Assembly (NCBI GenBank): GCA_029844215.1
Contig: CM056724.1
Location: 73,489,093 to 73,553,092, forward strand
Direction of reading: 5' to 3'
DNA length: 64,000 nt
Source: Przewalskia tangutica
Taxonomy: Eukaryota > Streptophyta > Magnoliopsida > Solanales > Solanaceae
Below are positions 34,751 to 45,441 of this stretch, in pieces (within the stretch, counting starts at the first letter, position 1; every line of letters begins with the position of its first letter). The notes under the pieces were generated by a model. That model was not told where the DNA came from. It was given only the letters and a program-made list of their open reading frames with translations, and made no database searches. A program made the position numbers and the translations under genes.

Positions 34751-36013
34751 ATATTTGAATAGATTTGGATCTTGTTGTCTTGTTGAAACCGAAATGGGCA
34801 TGTTAGCCTTAAGATTGTAAATTCAATTGGATTTCTAATTTTGTCATCACATGTTGTAAAGGGGGAAATTGTAATTGTTGAAGATGTCTAGGGCTAGATA
34901 TCATGTTAGACCGAAGAACTTGGATTGGAAAGAATTGGAAAGGGGTTTAGGATTGGTTTATTTTGTGTTGTTGTGGGGCGGAATTTTACGCGTCCTGTAA
35001 AGACGTGTAATCCCCTTTGTGGTTAGCTGAATTGTGTGCCTTAAATGTGGCGTTGGTTATTGAAATTCGACCTTGAAAAAGGTGGCAAAGTTAGTAGAAA
35101 TAAAGGAAGTTCTGTCCAAATTTCCGTAGAATGTAGGGACCTTGCACTTAGTTATTCTACGTTCGAAACTAGAGTTTGATAGACGTTTTATGACCCTTAT
35201 AGGATTGAAGTACTACGAGTAGCATATTCTACTTAAGGGGGATAGTACTGTGGAGCATTTTTCTAACCGTCGATAATCGTCGTGAGGTATGTGATTCTTC
35301 CTATCCTCTTCAGCATGATTATTTGTGAAATATATAGTGCAGTAGATGCACGTGTGTTAAAGAAATTTGATTTCCCTTGTTGTGCCTTGACTTGATATGA
35401 AGTGTGAAGGTCTTGATTGTTTGAAAGAGTAGGAAAATCTTATTCGTTAGTAATAAGTACTCGGTGGTTAAAGAATAAGCCCTCTTGGTCTCATAAGGGC
35501 TTATAGTTGTAATTGGTTGGTTTAAAAACATAAAGTGTTATAACGGCTTTATGAGAAGTTTGTTATAACCACTTTATGTAGGTAAAAGGATGGTTTCTTG
35601 ATTTCAAAAGATAAGAGGCTCGACGTATAATTGACCTAAGTGGTGTTGAAAAGTGTGAAACCTCATTCGTGAGAAATGAGTACTTGGTTGTTAAAAGAAT
35701 AATGTTGCATAAATTTCGGAAATGGGAATAGGAATCGAACAAGACAATGCAGCGTTAATAAAGGAAAGAAGTAATGACAATTTATCATGTTAAAACCAGT
35801 AGAAACCTCAATCTGCATAGAAGCTAAGATAAGACAAAATGGTATTACATTTCCTAGATCATGGCTGCTCTAATAAGAATTATTGAAATCAAGTTTTGAT
35901 CTTCTTAAAAATTCCAAAGTAAGGAATTTGATTTCTAAAAGAAAAGAGACTTAAGAATTGGAAGTGTTTTGTTTTAAAAGAAAGGCATGGTTTTGTCTTG
36001 TATTGTTTTAAAA

Positions 36014-36063
36014 CATAAAGTGTTATAATAGCTTTATGGGAAGTTAGTTATAACGACTTTATG
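36014..36063 (+). other. Conserved LTR stem-loop, type 1 (LTR E, second copy)
   Basis: CATAAAGTGTTATAA and TTATAACGACTTTATG flank TAGCTTTATGGGAAGTTAG. E has two type 1 hairpins (also 35529-35578) where other LTRs have one of each type. Confidence 0.6.
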
Positions 36064-36670
36064 GAAAATAAAGAAATGGATTCATTATTGGATTTAGAAT
36101 GGTAACTTGATTTTTTTTGGAAATAGAGAAGTAACTTGTTTTCAAATATTGAACTCTTTGTGATGGAAAAACATAAGTGGCTTGGTTATAAAAGGTAGGA
36201 GTACCTTGATCTTAAAGGGGTTAGATACTTGGGTTTTACTGGTATACTTGACGTTGTGTTAAGATGTTATACCCCGTATTTCCAGAGTATGTACGTAAGG
36301 GAATACGTACAAAAAGTCTAGCCTTAAAGTTTAGGCAAAACGTTTTTTTTTGGGCACAACTCACAAAACGAATAGTTTTCCACAAACGCTTTCCACACTT
36401 TCGTAGGGTAAATTCCGCTATGCCATTTCTAATTTTTGCGGATTTTTCCGAGAGATGAAACATTTTGGACCAACGGGAGGCGACACTTGGCACCTCCAAT
36501 TGGTGGACTTCAAATCGCCCATTTGGACGAAATGGACTAAAGAATGGCACGCTTTTTGTGCTCAGGCACAAGTCAAGGAGTTGGTAGGATATTTGTGTAT
36601 AGTTAATCCTCACCCTACACTTGCCTTGCACTTGTCTTAATCTTGGCCATTGGTTGGCCACTTCTTGACC

Positions 36671-36678
36671 TATAAATA
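36671..36678 (+). promoter_or_regulatory. TATA box of H 5' LTR
   Basis: TATAAATA followed by CCCCCTTAGAGATGAAG. Transcription from here would enter F after about 150 bp, so F probably blocks full-length H RNA. Confidence 0.62.
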
Positions 36679-37259
36679 CCCCCTTAGAGATGAAGAGTTC
36701 TTCATCCACAAATCTTTCCAAGTCTTGAAAAATCCTCTCCTCTTCCTTTGTAGCTCTTTCGTCCAACACCCCCCCTCCCCTTGTGAAGTTTGGCCGAGGG
36801 CCTACCCCCCCTAGCCTAGCCAAAATCTACCCCCCCTCCCTTGGTAGATGTTATACCCCGTGTTTCCAGAGTATGTACGTGAGGGCGTACGTGTACAATT
36901 TGAGCCTTGAGTAGGCATAGTTTCGAAATTTGTACACAAGTGCCGAAAGGAGTCGTTTTTCGACGAAACGTTTCCACAGCTTACGTTGGGAAAATTCCGG
37001 CTATGTCATTTAGTATTTTTGCGGATTTTTCCGAGCGACGGAACAATTTTGGATTAACGGGAGGTGACACTTGTCACCTCATTGACGGCAAAGAGAAGGC
37101 TTGGCCTTGCCGATTGGCTCCCTCTTTTGTGCCTTGCTTTGTGGCTTGTTTTGTGGAGTGTTTTGTGGAGTGTTTTGTGGGTGCACTTGGCTTGATCTTG
37201 GCCTTACACTTGCCTTGCACATGGCTTGATCTTGGCCATTGGTTGGCCTTTGGTTTTGC

Positions 37260-37267
37260 TATAAATA
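37260..37267 (+). promoter_or_regulatory. TATA box of F 5' LTR
   Basis: TATAAATA followed by CCCTCTCTTTGAAGACTT, at the conserved offset; the 3' LTR copy is at 42446-42453. Confidence 0.62.
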
Positions 37268-39114
37268 CCCTCTCTTTGAAGACTTCTTCATCCACTCTTC
37301 ACTTGCCTAAGTCTTGAGAACCCTCCTCCTCCTCGCTGACTCTCGTCCAAGAGCCCTCTCCCTTGTGAAGGCCTTTGGCCGAAACCTTCCCCTTTGTGAG
37401 CCTAAAGCCGAGAACACCCTCCCTTAGGGTGTTGTTCTCGTGGTACCCCCTTTGTGGTATTAAAATACTCCTCCAAGTATTGTTATAATGCCCAAAATAC
37501 CTTAGCCTTATACCTTGTAGTATTCCAAAGTTACCTCTATACGAGTCAGGAATACTACCTTTTGTCCTTTTAGTCTCAAACCGAAACCCTAAGGAACCCT
37601 TCACCGTTGGTTGAAGTTTTGGAGTAGAAGTTGGATAGAACTTCTAAGGGTTGTTTGGAGCGGTTTGGAGCACTCGAGTAGAGCTAAACCTTGCTCAGCA
37701 TGACATTATACTCGGATAATTTTGGGCTTATCGAGGTAAACACTATCGTCCTTCTATTGTAATTGGAAATTACATGTTGTAAGAATATATAGTTGAAGTA
37801 TACTATATATAGAACTATACTTAGTAATCGTGGCAATGTCTTTTGACTTAAGCTGAAGAATTAAGAATCGAATCAGACATGAGACTTGTGTAGTATTCTG
37901 TAGTAGAATTGTACACGTCCGGTTAGGCGTGTGAAACCCTCCGGTTGGCTTGGTAGCACCGATAGAGAAGGAGATTTACTGTGGCGGGAGATCTTTGCCA
38001 ATTTTCTCAGAATATTCTACGTTGTGGTCTAGATGATAATAGGCGCCAGTGGCCTTATAGGTTGAAGTACCTACGTGTGGCGCGATTTACTTGGCTTAAG
38101 GAGTAGCCGATTTGTTTGGAGCGTTTTGCTATTAGTCGATACTCGCCGCGAGGTATGTGAACCTCTTCCTATCTCTTCTAGCATGATATGTGTGTAACTA
38201 TGTAGTACGGTAGACGCATACGTGTTTAATGTATTTGATTGGTTTGAAACATAAAGTGTTATAACGCTTTATGGGAAGTTGGTTATAACAGCTTTATGTA
38301 GGTAAGAAAATGGGTTGTGGCTTTTAAAGGATAACTGATTTGATTTATAACTGGCTTGGGCGTTATAATAAAACTTGAAGTATTTCAAAAGATTTATGAA
38401 TCGTTTTGAAAGAAGTATAGTATTGTGCTTTGAAAACTTAAGAGTTATACTAGCTTTATGGGAAGTTAGGTATAACGCTTAAGAATGGTTTATCGATGTT
38501 AGAAGTTAAGAGACTTGATCTTATAAGATAAGAGACTTAACTTATTTGTTTTAATGTGAATGTTTGTGTGAAACCTCATTCGTGAGTAATGATAACTTGA
38601 TTTTATTTAAAGGGATAAAGTTTTACTGATTTCTGAAATCAGAATGTGTATCGAAAGACCACAGAAGCGTTAATAAAGGAAAATGTATTTAATAATGATT
38701 AATTGTATTAAAACCAAGAGAAACCTCCATCTGCATAGAAACTAAGATGAGACAAAATGATATTACATTTTCTAGATCATGGTCTTTGTAATAAGAATGT
38801 TGTAAACAAGAATAACCTACTCTCACGCATTTACATAATTTACTCAATTATTATAAAAAGGAATCAAGTGATTAAGTTTATTAACTATGAAACCTTTTGA
38901 AAATGAGAAGCTTTAGTAATTGAAACTCGGCAAACTGGAACTTAGGAAAAGAATGTTGTTACTTGATTTTGAAAAGGAATGTGGGTTGGTCATTCTAATA
39001 CTACGTATCGGGTGACTTTTATAAAAGTAATGGATCTCTTTAAAAGAACTTAACGTATGTAGTACTTTGGAGTTAAAAACCGGACTTTGGCATAAAATGA
39101 AAGTACTTTGAGTT

Positions 39115-39192
39115 GTGTGAAACTTGCCTATGCTTGTTGTTGTGAAACTTGCCTATGCTTGTTGTTGTGAAACTTGCCTATGCTTGTGATGA
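39115..39192 (+). repeat. 25-bp tandem repeat in F LTR, three copies
   Basis: The unit TGTGAAACTTGCCTATGCTT plus GTTGT is repeated three times; the equivalent repeat in the 3' LTR (44305-44375) has small losses. Confidence 0.85.
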
Positions 39193-39219
39193 TAGCCTTG
39201 TTGTGCAAGTGTGGTATTT

Positions 39220-39570
39220 CAGACACCGCTCTCTCGATAGGTCGGTCGACTTGTTGAGAACTTACTTGACATGCTTGGCGGTGATGGAGAATTCCACGTA
39301 TGCTCCTCGCTGATAGTGTTATTCCATGGACTAGCTCTCCATGAGGTTTCTTACCGTTCGCCCGGTATCCGTGGTGGCTCTGATTGCCCTGCCTCGTGAT
39401 CGATTCGGCCTTGGTATCCGGTAGTCACCCTCGACTTGCCCCGCTCAAGATAGTGACGGTTTCGTGATACGCTGGTCCTCGTGGTCACCGTACTTGCCCG
39501 GCCACCGCGTGACCGCCTTGTATCCCAGAGTCGGCTCGCACTTGCCCCGTGACGGCCGTGTTTTGTTGCA
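39220..39570 (+). repeat. GC-rich degenerate minisatellite in F LTR
   Basis: Units are built around GGTATCCGGTGGTC, CTTGCCCCG and GTGACCGCCTTGGTATCC. They occupy the place where A, G and S1 have the ACGCGGGT array. The matching array in the 3' LTR is at 44400-44750. Confidence 0.65.
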
Positions 39571-40029
39571 TTGTATTATTGGTACGGTCGGATCTGTAGT
39601 TATACTTGTCTCAGACGGTTTTTATAACACATGTGGGACATGGTGTTCATGTATAATCCTTGGTATGGTTATATCATAAACTGCCGGCAGTGAGGAAGAA
39701 ATTCCACGGGCACGAGTGATAATTTGTAGGGCGTGAGTCCACGCTCTGATGAATCGGTTATATGTTATATATCGTAGTTTGGTCATCATACATGTCTCCC
39801 GCTTTATATAGACTATTATGATTTCATTTACGATTTACAATTTCACATACTTGGTACTGTTATCCTTCTGGGCCGAGCGTATAAAGAGGCGGAGCCTACC
39901 ACGGAACAGACCGAACCGTGGCTCTCCGTATGGCACGCCCCGAGAAGGTCCAAACCTCGTGGATCGCATGCAGCGGTACCATTTGTTGGGTCGCGGAGTG
40001 ACACTAGAACCTCGCGCAAAGTGACAAAG

Positions 40030-40040
40030 TGGTATCGAGC
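40030..40040 (+). promoter_or_regulatory. Primer-binding site of F (one base missing)
   Basis: TGGTATCGAGC lacks one A compared with TGGTATCAGAGC; the loss is at a CAG, the context where most copy differences fall. Confidence 0.75.
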
Positions 40041-40229
40041 GATTAATCCTCGGAAAGTGTCTACGCACCGTGTCTAGTAGAGTCTTGATTATCGGTGTGT
40101 CAGCGCACCACATCTATAATCGTGAGGCTATAGGACATTTAGGATTGGTTTCCATTCTTCTCATTACGAGATCGTGCCTTAGAGGCAGTGATAAGATCGA
40201 CCCTCCGACGTGTTTCGCTTTTACCGATT

Positions 40230-41407
40230 ATGCCTCGCGAAGGCAACCCGCCCGTGGCGGCAAGGCAGAGAGGATCTCGAGCAGAGCGCGGCGAGACCAC
40301 AAGACGAGCCTCCATCCCGCACCGAGCAGGAGATGAGTTACGCGAGTGGGCCCGATTAATGGCCGTGGTCAGGACTGATTGAGGATAGCCGACACAGCAG
40401 CCCGAAGAGCACCGTGGTTCACCCTAGATCGATAGTTCGAGGCTTCGGATTTTACGAGTTGTAGCCGCCAGAGTTTTATGGGTCGAGGCCTGAGGATGAT
40501 CCGCAGGAGTTCATCCGCCAGTTACAGCGGATCATGAGAGTGATCATGCATCAGAGATCGAGTCGGTGGCCCTAGGTTCACATCAACTGCGTGATACCGC
40601 AGTCGACTGGTTTGATTCTTGGGAGCTGTCCAGGGGAGAGCATGCACTTCCAGCGGTATGGAACGAGTTCTCAGAGGCCTTTCTTGCACATTTCTTGCCT
40701 CCCCAGATGAGGAGGGCTCGGGCCGACAGATTTTTGGTGTTACGGCAGAACGGGCGTACGGTTCGGGAGTACAATGTGGAGTTCGACTCATTGGCCCGGT
40801 ACGTCCCCGCGTTAGTAGCTAGTATGGAGGATCGAGTGCACCGATATGTTACAGGGCTCGATGATTGCCTTGCAGAGAGTTGTTCGGGTGTAGCTCTTCA
40901 GCCGCACGGACATTGCCGCACGCAGCGTATACACTTGGATGTGAGGAGCGGATAAATCGACGGAATGACCAAAGTCAGCAGAAGAGGGCCAGAACAGCAG
41001 GGTCCTTTGGTGACTTTCGAGGCGGACCGCCTCAGCAGCAGACTAGTTATGTACCTCCGTCAGTACAGAGTGGTCCTCCCCAGCTTTCGGGACCTTCGGG
41101 ATATTCAGGAGCGTGCCTGGCTCCTGTGTTTCAGATTTTCGAGAGCAGCGAGTGCTCGCGGATGAGGTTGCCCTTGTCTCGGTCCGGCCGTCAGGAAAGC
41201 TTCATAAGGAGAGAGTGTCGTACTTACTCGGGAGTTTGTTATTTTTGCGCCAACAGGGCTATCTGCAAGAGATCGTCCACTGTGGTAGCACCGGTAGATA
41301 GCATGGACTACTGTGAGCAGCTATGTTCTTCACCTTCCGTAGCCAGGCAGGATGTTCGTACACCGGAAGGCCCCGGTAGAGGTCGCGGTGGGAGTTCCCA
41401 GTTTTAG
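40230..41407 (+). pseudogene. F: gag
   Basis: The start MPxxKATRP at 40230 agrees with other copies. The capsid-like part is well preserved in one 129-codon frame (40566-40955) with LRDTAVDWFDSWELSRGEHA, HFLPPQMRRARADRF, VREYNVEFDSLARYVP and MEDRVHRYVTGLDD. An overlapping frame (40865-41407) continues with the basic and Gln/Pro-rich linker, a damaged knuckle (CYFCANRA) and a Gly/Arg-rich end. This is the best-preserved capsid region in the window. Two or three frameshifts remain. Confidence 0.8.
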
Positions 41408-42050
41408 CGGTCCTTGAACCGCCTAGTTTCAGGTATATCCTTAACCCTCTAGAGTTTTGTTTGTATTGATGTTGTTGATGTGTTTAATGTTATGTTTGGT
41501 TAGCTTTGTGCTAAAATGTGATTTAGAAACACGTTAGTGAAAAGGGTAAGTCCTCGGTAGTGTGAGATGGAAGTGGTAGCTTTCATGATGTGAAATAGTA
41601 AGATTGTTCGGATCGGGAACAAGAGTCAGCGGTTGGGGTCGGGTTGGGGACCATTTGCGGTCAACCAGAACCCGTTTAGCGGGTCGATCAGGTGGTCCCG
41701 CCAGTGGTAGGTCACGAGTGCTAGGCCCAAGTTTAGTTGACCATCGTATGAGTTCGTGGGTGTGTTCGACCAGAATCAGTTCGGGAAGGCCGGAATGGCC
41801 TTAGGGAAATCGAGGTTAGTGAGATGACCAAGTTCGAGGTAGTGACTCGGGTTGGTAACGTGCGTTGAAGTGTGGTACGGATACTAGACGAGTTCGAGTG
41901 TTCGTGGCGAGTACTACGAGCGGAGAAGTGAACGTGTGTTTTGTGGCCAGTGTGGCATGATTGTTTTCGCATATAGCGGTGAAGACTATCTCGACGCCGC
42001 TTGTTTTGAGACCTAGAAGGAACATTCGGACGAATGTTTCTAAGGAAGAA
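41408..42050 (+). other. Post-gag non-coding tail of F
   Basis: It contains GGTATATCCTTAACCCTC (41430-41454), shared with A, then AT-rich sequence. From about 41590 there is diverged sequence shared with A (8640-8850), then the pol-end remnant, an inverted repeat (42020-42040) and a purine tract. No pol enzyme motif is seen. Confidence 0.7.
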
Positions 42051-45000
42051 TGTTATACCGTGTTTCCAGAGTATGCGTGAGGCGACGTGTACAATTTGAG
42101 CCTCGAGTAGGCATAGTTTGAAATTTGTACACAAGTGCCGAAAGGAGTCGTTTTTCGACGAAACGCTTTCACAACTACGTTGGGAAAATTCCGCTATGTC
42201 ATTTAGTATTTTTGCGGATTTTTCCGAGCGGCGAACATTTTGGACCAACGGGAGGCGACACTTGTCACCTCATCGATCGCAAAGAGAAGGCTCGCCTCGC
42301 CGATTGGCTCTCTTTGTGCCTTGCTTTGTGGCTTGTTTTGTGGAGTGTTTTGTGGAGTGTTTTGTGGGTGCACTTGGCTTGATCTTGCCTTACACTTGCC
42401 TTGCACATGGCTTGATCTTGGCCATTGGTTGGCCTTTGGTTTTGCTATAAATACCCTCTCTTTGAAGACTTCTTCATCCACTCTTCACTTGCCTAAGTCT
42501 TGAGAACCCCTCCTCCTCTTGTTGACTCTCGTCCAAGAGCCCTCTCCCTTGTGAAGGCCTTTTGGCCGAAACCTTCCCTTTGAAGCCTAAAGCCGAGAAC
42601 ACCCCCTCCTCAGGGTGTTGTTCTCGTGTGGTACCCCCTTTGTGGTATTAAAATACTCCTCCAAGTATTGTTATAATGCCCAAAATACCTTAGCCTTATA
42701 CCTTGTAGTATTCCAAAGTTACCTCTATACGTAGAGTCAGAAATACTACCTTTGTCCTTTTAGTCTCAAACCGAAACCCTAAGGAACCCTTCACCGTTGG
42801 TTGAAGTTTTGGAGTAGAAGTTGGATAGAACTTCTAAGGGTTGTTTGGAGCGGTTTGGAGCACTCGAGTAGAGCTAAACCTTGCTCAGCGACATTATACT
42901 CGGATAATTTTGGGCTTATCGAGGTAAACACTATCATTCTTCTATTGTAATTGGAAATTACATGTTGTAAGAATATATAGTTGAAGTATACTATATATAG
43001 AACTATACTTAGTAATCGTGGCAATGTCTTTTGACTTAAGCCCAAGAATTAAGAATCGAATTCAGACATGAGACTTGTGTAGTATTATCGTGTAGTAGAA
43101 TTGTACACGTCCGGTTAGGCGTGTGAAACCCTCTGGTTGGCTTGGTGGCGGCCTCGATAGAAGCGAGATTTACGTTGTGGCGGGGAGATGCCGAATTTTC
43201 TCGTAGAATATTCTACGCCAGGTCTAGATGATAATAGGCGCCTTGTGGCCTTATAGGTTGAAGTACTACGTGGGCGCGATTTACTTGGCTAAGGAGTAGC
43301 CGATTGTTTGGAGCGCTTTTGCTATTAGTCGATACTGCCGCGAGGTATGTGAACCTCTTCCTATCTCTTCTAGCATGATATGTGTGTAACTATGTAGTAC
43401 GGTGACGCATACGTGTTTAATGTATTTGATTGGTTTGAAACATAAAGTGTTATAACGGCTTTATGGGAAGTTGTTATAACACTTTATGTATGTAAGAAAA
43501 AGGGATGTGGTTATTAAAAGATAATTTATTTGATTTATAACTCGCTTGGGGCGTTATAATAAAACTTGAAGTATTTCAAAAGATTTATGAATCGTTTTGA
43601 AAGAAGTATAGTATTGTGCTTTGAAAACTTAAGAGTTATACTAGCTTTATGGGAAGTTAGGTATAACGGCTTAAGAATGGTTTACTGATGTTAGAAGTTA
43701 AGAGACTTGATCTTATAAGATAAGAGACTTAACTTATTTGTTTTAATGTGAATGTTTGTGTGAAACCTCATTCGTGAGTAATGAGTACTTGATTTTATTT
43801 AAAGGGATAATGTTTTACCGATTTGAAATCGTAATGTGTATCGACAGGACCACCGCAGCGTTAATAAAGGAAAATGTATTGAATAATGATGAATTGTATT
43901 AAAACCAAGAGAAACCTCCATCCGCATAGAAACTAAGATGAGACAAAATGATATTACATTTTCTAGATCATGGTCATCGTAATAAGAATGTTGTAAACAA
44001 GAATAACCTACTCTCACGCATTTACATAATTTACTCAATTATTCTAAAAGGAATCAGTGATTAAGTTTATGAACTATGAAACCTTTTGAAAATGAGAAGC
44101 TTGAGTAATTGAAACTAGGCAAACCGAACTTAGGAAAAGAATGTTGTTACTTGATTTTGAAAAGGAATGTGGGTTGGTCATTCTAATACTACGGTATCGG
44201 GTGACTTTTATAAAAGTAATGGATCTCTTTAAAAGAACTTAACGTATGTAGTACTTTGGAGTTAAAAACCCGACTTTGGCATAAAATGAAAGTACTTTGA
44301 GTCAGGTGAAACTTGCTATGCTTGTTGTTGTGAAACTGCACGCTTGTTGTTGTGAAACTTGCCTATGCTTGTGATGATAGCCTTGTTGTGCAAGTGTGGT
44401 ATTTCAGTATACCGCGTCTCGATAGAGGCGGTCGACTTGTTGAGAACTTACTTGGACATCTCGCGTGATGGAGAATTCCACGCATGCTCCCCGCTGATAG
44501 TGTTATTCCACGGACTAGCTCTCCATGAGGTTTCTTACCGTTCGCCTGGTATCCGGTGGTCGGCTCGATTGCCCCGCCTCGCGGATCGATTCGCCTTGGT
44601 ATCCGTAGTCACCGCACTTGCCCTGCTCAAGATAGTGACGGTTTCGTGATACCGCCTTGGTCCTCGTGGTCACCAGATTTGCCCCGGTCACCGCGTGACC
44701 GCCTTGGTATCCTGTAGTCGGCTCGCACTTGCCGTGACGGCCGTGTTTTGGTTGCATTGTATTATTGGTACGGTCGGATCCGGTAGTTATACTTGTCTCA
44801 GACGGTTTTTATAACACATGTGGACATGGTGTTCATGATAATCCTTGGTATGGTTATATCATAAAGCACATGAGGAAGAAATTCCACGCACGAGTGATAA
44901 TTTGAGGCGTGAGTCCCCGCTTGATGAATCGGTTATATGTTATATATCGTAGTTTGGTCATCATACATGTCTCCCGCTTTATATAGACTATTATGATTTC

Positions 45001-45441
45001 ATTTACGATTTACGCTTTCACATACTTGGTACTGTTATCGACCTCCTTCGGGCCGCGTTCACGCCGCAGTGAGGTACATCTACCGCCGATCCCCGTTTAG
45101 ATCTCATTTCAGTTTTGGGAAGCTCCGCTCCGTCGAGGCTTATCTTTGGTATGTTACCCCGAGTCCGTAAGTTCTCAGACGTTCGGGGTATGGCGGCCCC
45201 GTCCCGTCATAGTTGTTGTATAAATCTTAGAGTCCAGAGTAATCGTGCGCGTGGTTGTAAAAGGATTAAACTGCTCGTGTTTATGTATATACTGAAGGCA
45301 ACTGCTTTGGTTGGCCTGTTTATTTATTATATCTCTTATTTCTTGTGTAAAGTTTTTATTTCCGCTGGTTTTCTCTGATGTTGTATCACTAGGGTGCCCG
45401 GGGTAAGGCACCAGTGACGGGCCCGGGTTCGGGGCGTCACA
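42051..45441 (+). mobile_element. 3' LTR of F, 3391 bp
   Basis: It starts TGTTATACCGTG after a purine tract and ends TTCGGGGCGTCACA, where other copies read GGGTCGTGACA. It is followed by TSD GTAGA. Stem-loops 43441-43488 and 43628-43675; donor-like AGGTATGTGA 43343-43352; TATA box 42446-42453. Confidence 0.88.

Larger units (their letters stand above)
36849..40026 (+). mobile_element. 5' LTR of F with a chimeric 3' end, 3178 bp
   Basis: It agrees with the 3' LTR up to about 39880, then diverges. The last 145 bp (AGAGGCGGAGCCTACC ... AAAGTGACA) replace about 370 bp of normal LTR end found at 45055-45441. The substituted end matches 478-577 in G. TATA box 37260-37267, stem-loops 38250-38298 and 38437-38483, donor-like AGGTATGTGA 38151-38160. 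Confidence 0.8.
36849..45441 (+). mobile_element. Element F: gag-only Ty3/gypsy retrotransposon, 8.6 kb
   Basis: F has a 5' LTR (36849-40026), a 2.0-kb internal region with gag only, and a 3' LTR (42051-45441). TSD GTAGA flanks it perfectly (36844-36848 and 45442-45446). LTRs make up three quarters of its length. It lacks protease, RT, RNase H and integrase core, and shares the post-gag junction with A. It fits the class called TR-GAG, which would be moved by enzymes of an autonomous relative. Confidence 0.88.

Noticed and set aside
36236..36823. A 195-codon open frame on the minus strand over the start of LTR H
   Set aside because: It lies antisense to the LTR promoter and crosses both the LTR boundary and the TATA box. 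Equivalent frames in other LTR copies (52648-52313) are shorter and shifted. No domain is recognisable.
41733..42248. 171-codon minus-strand frame across the F internal tail and 3' LTR start
   Set aside because: It is antisense to the pol remnant and runs across the polypurine tract into the LTR. Not conserved in A or G.
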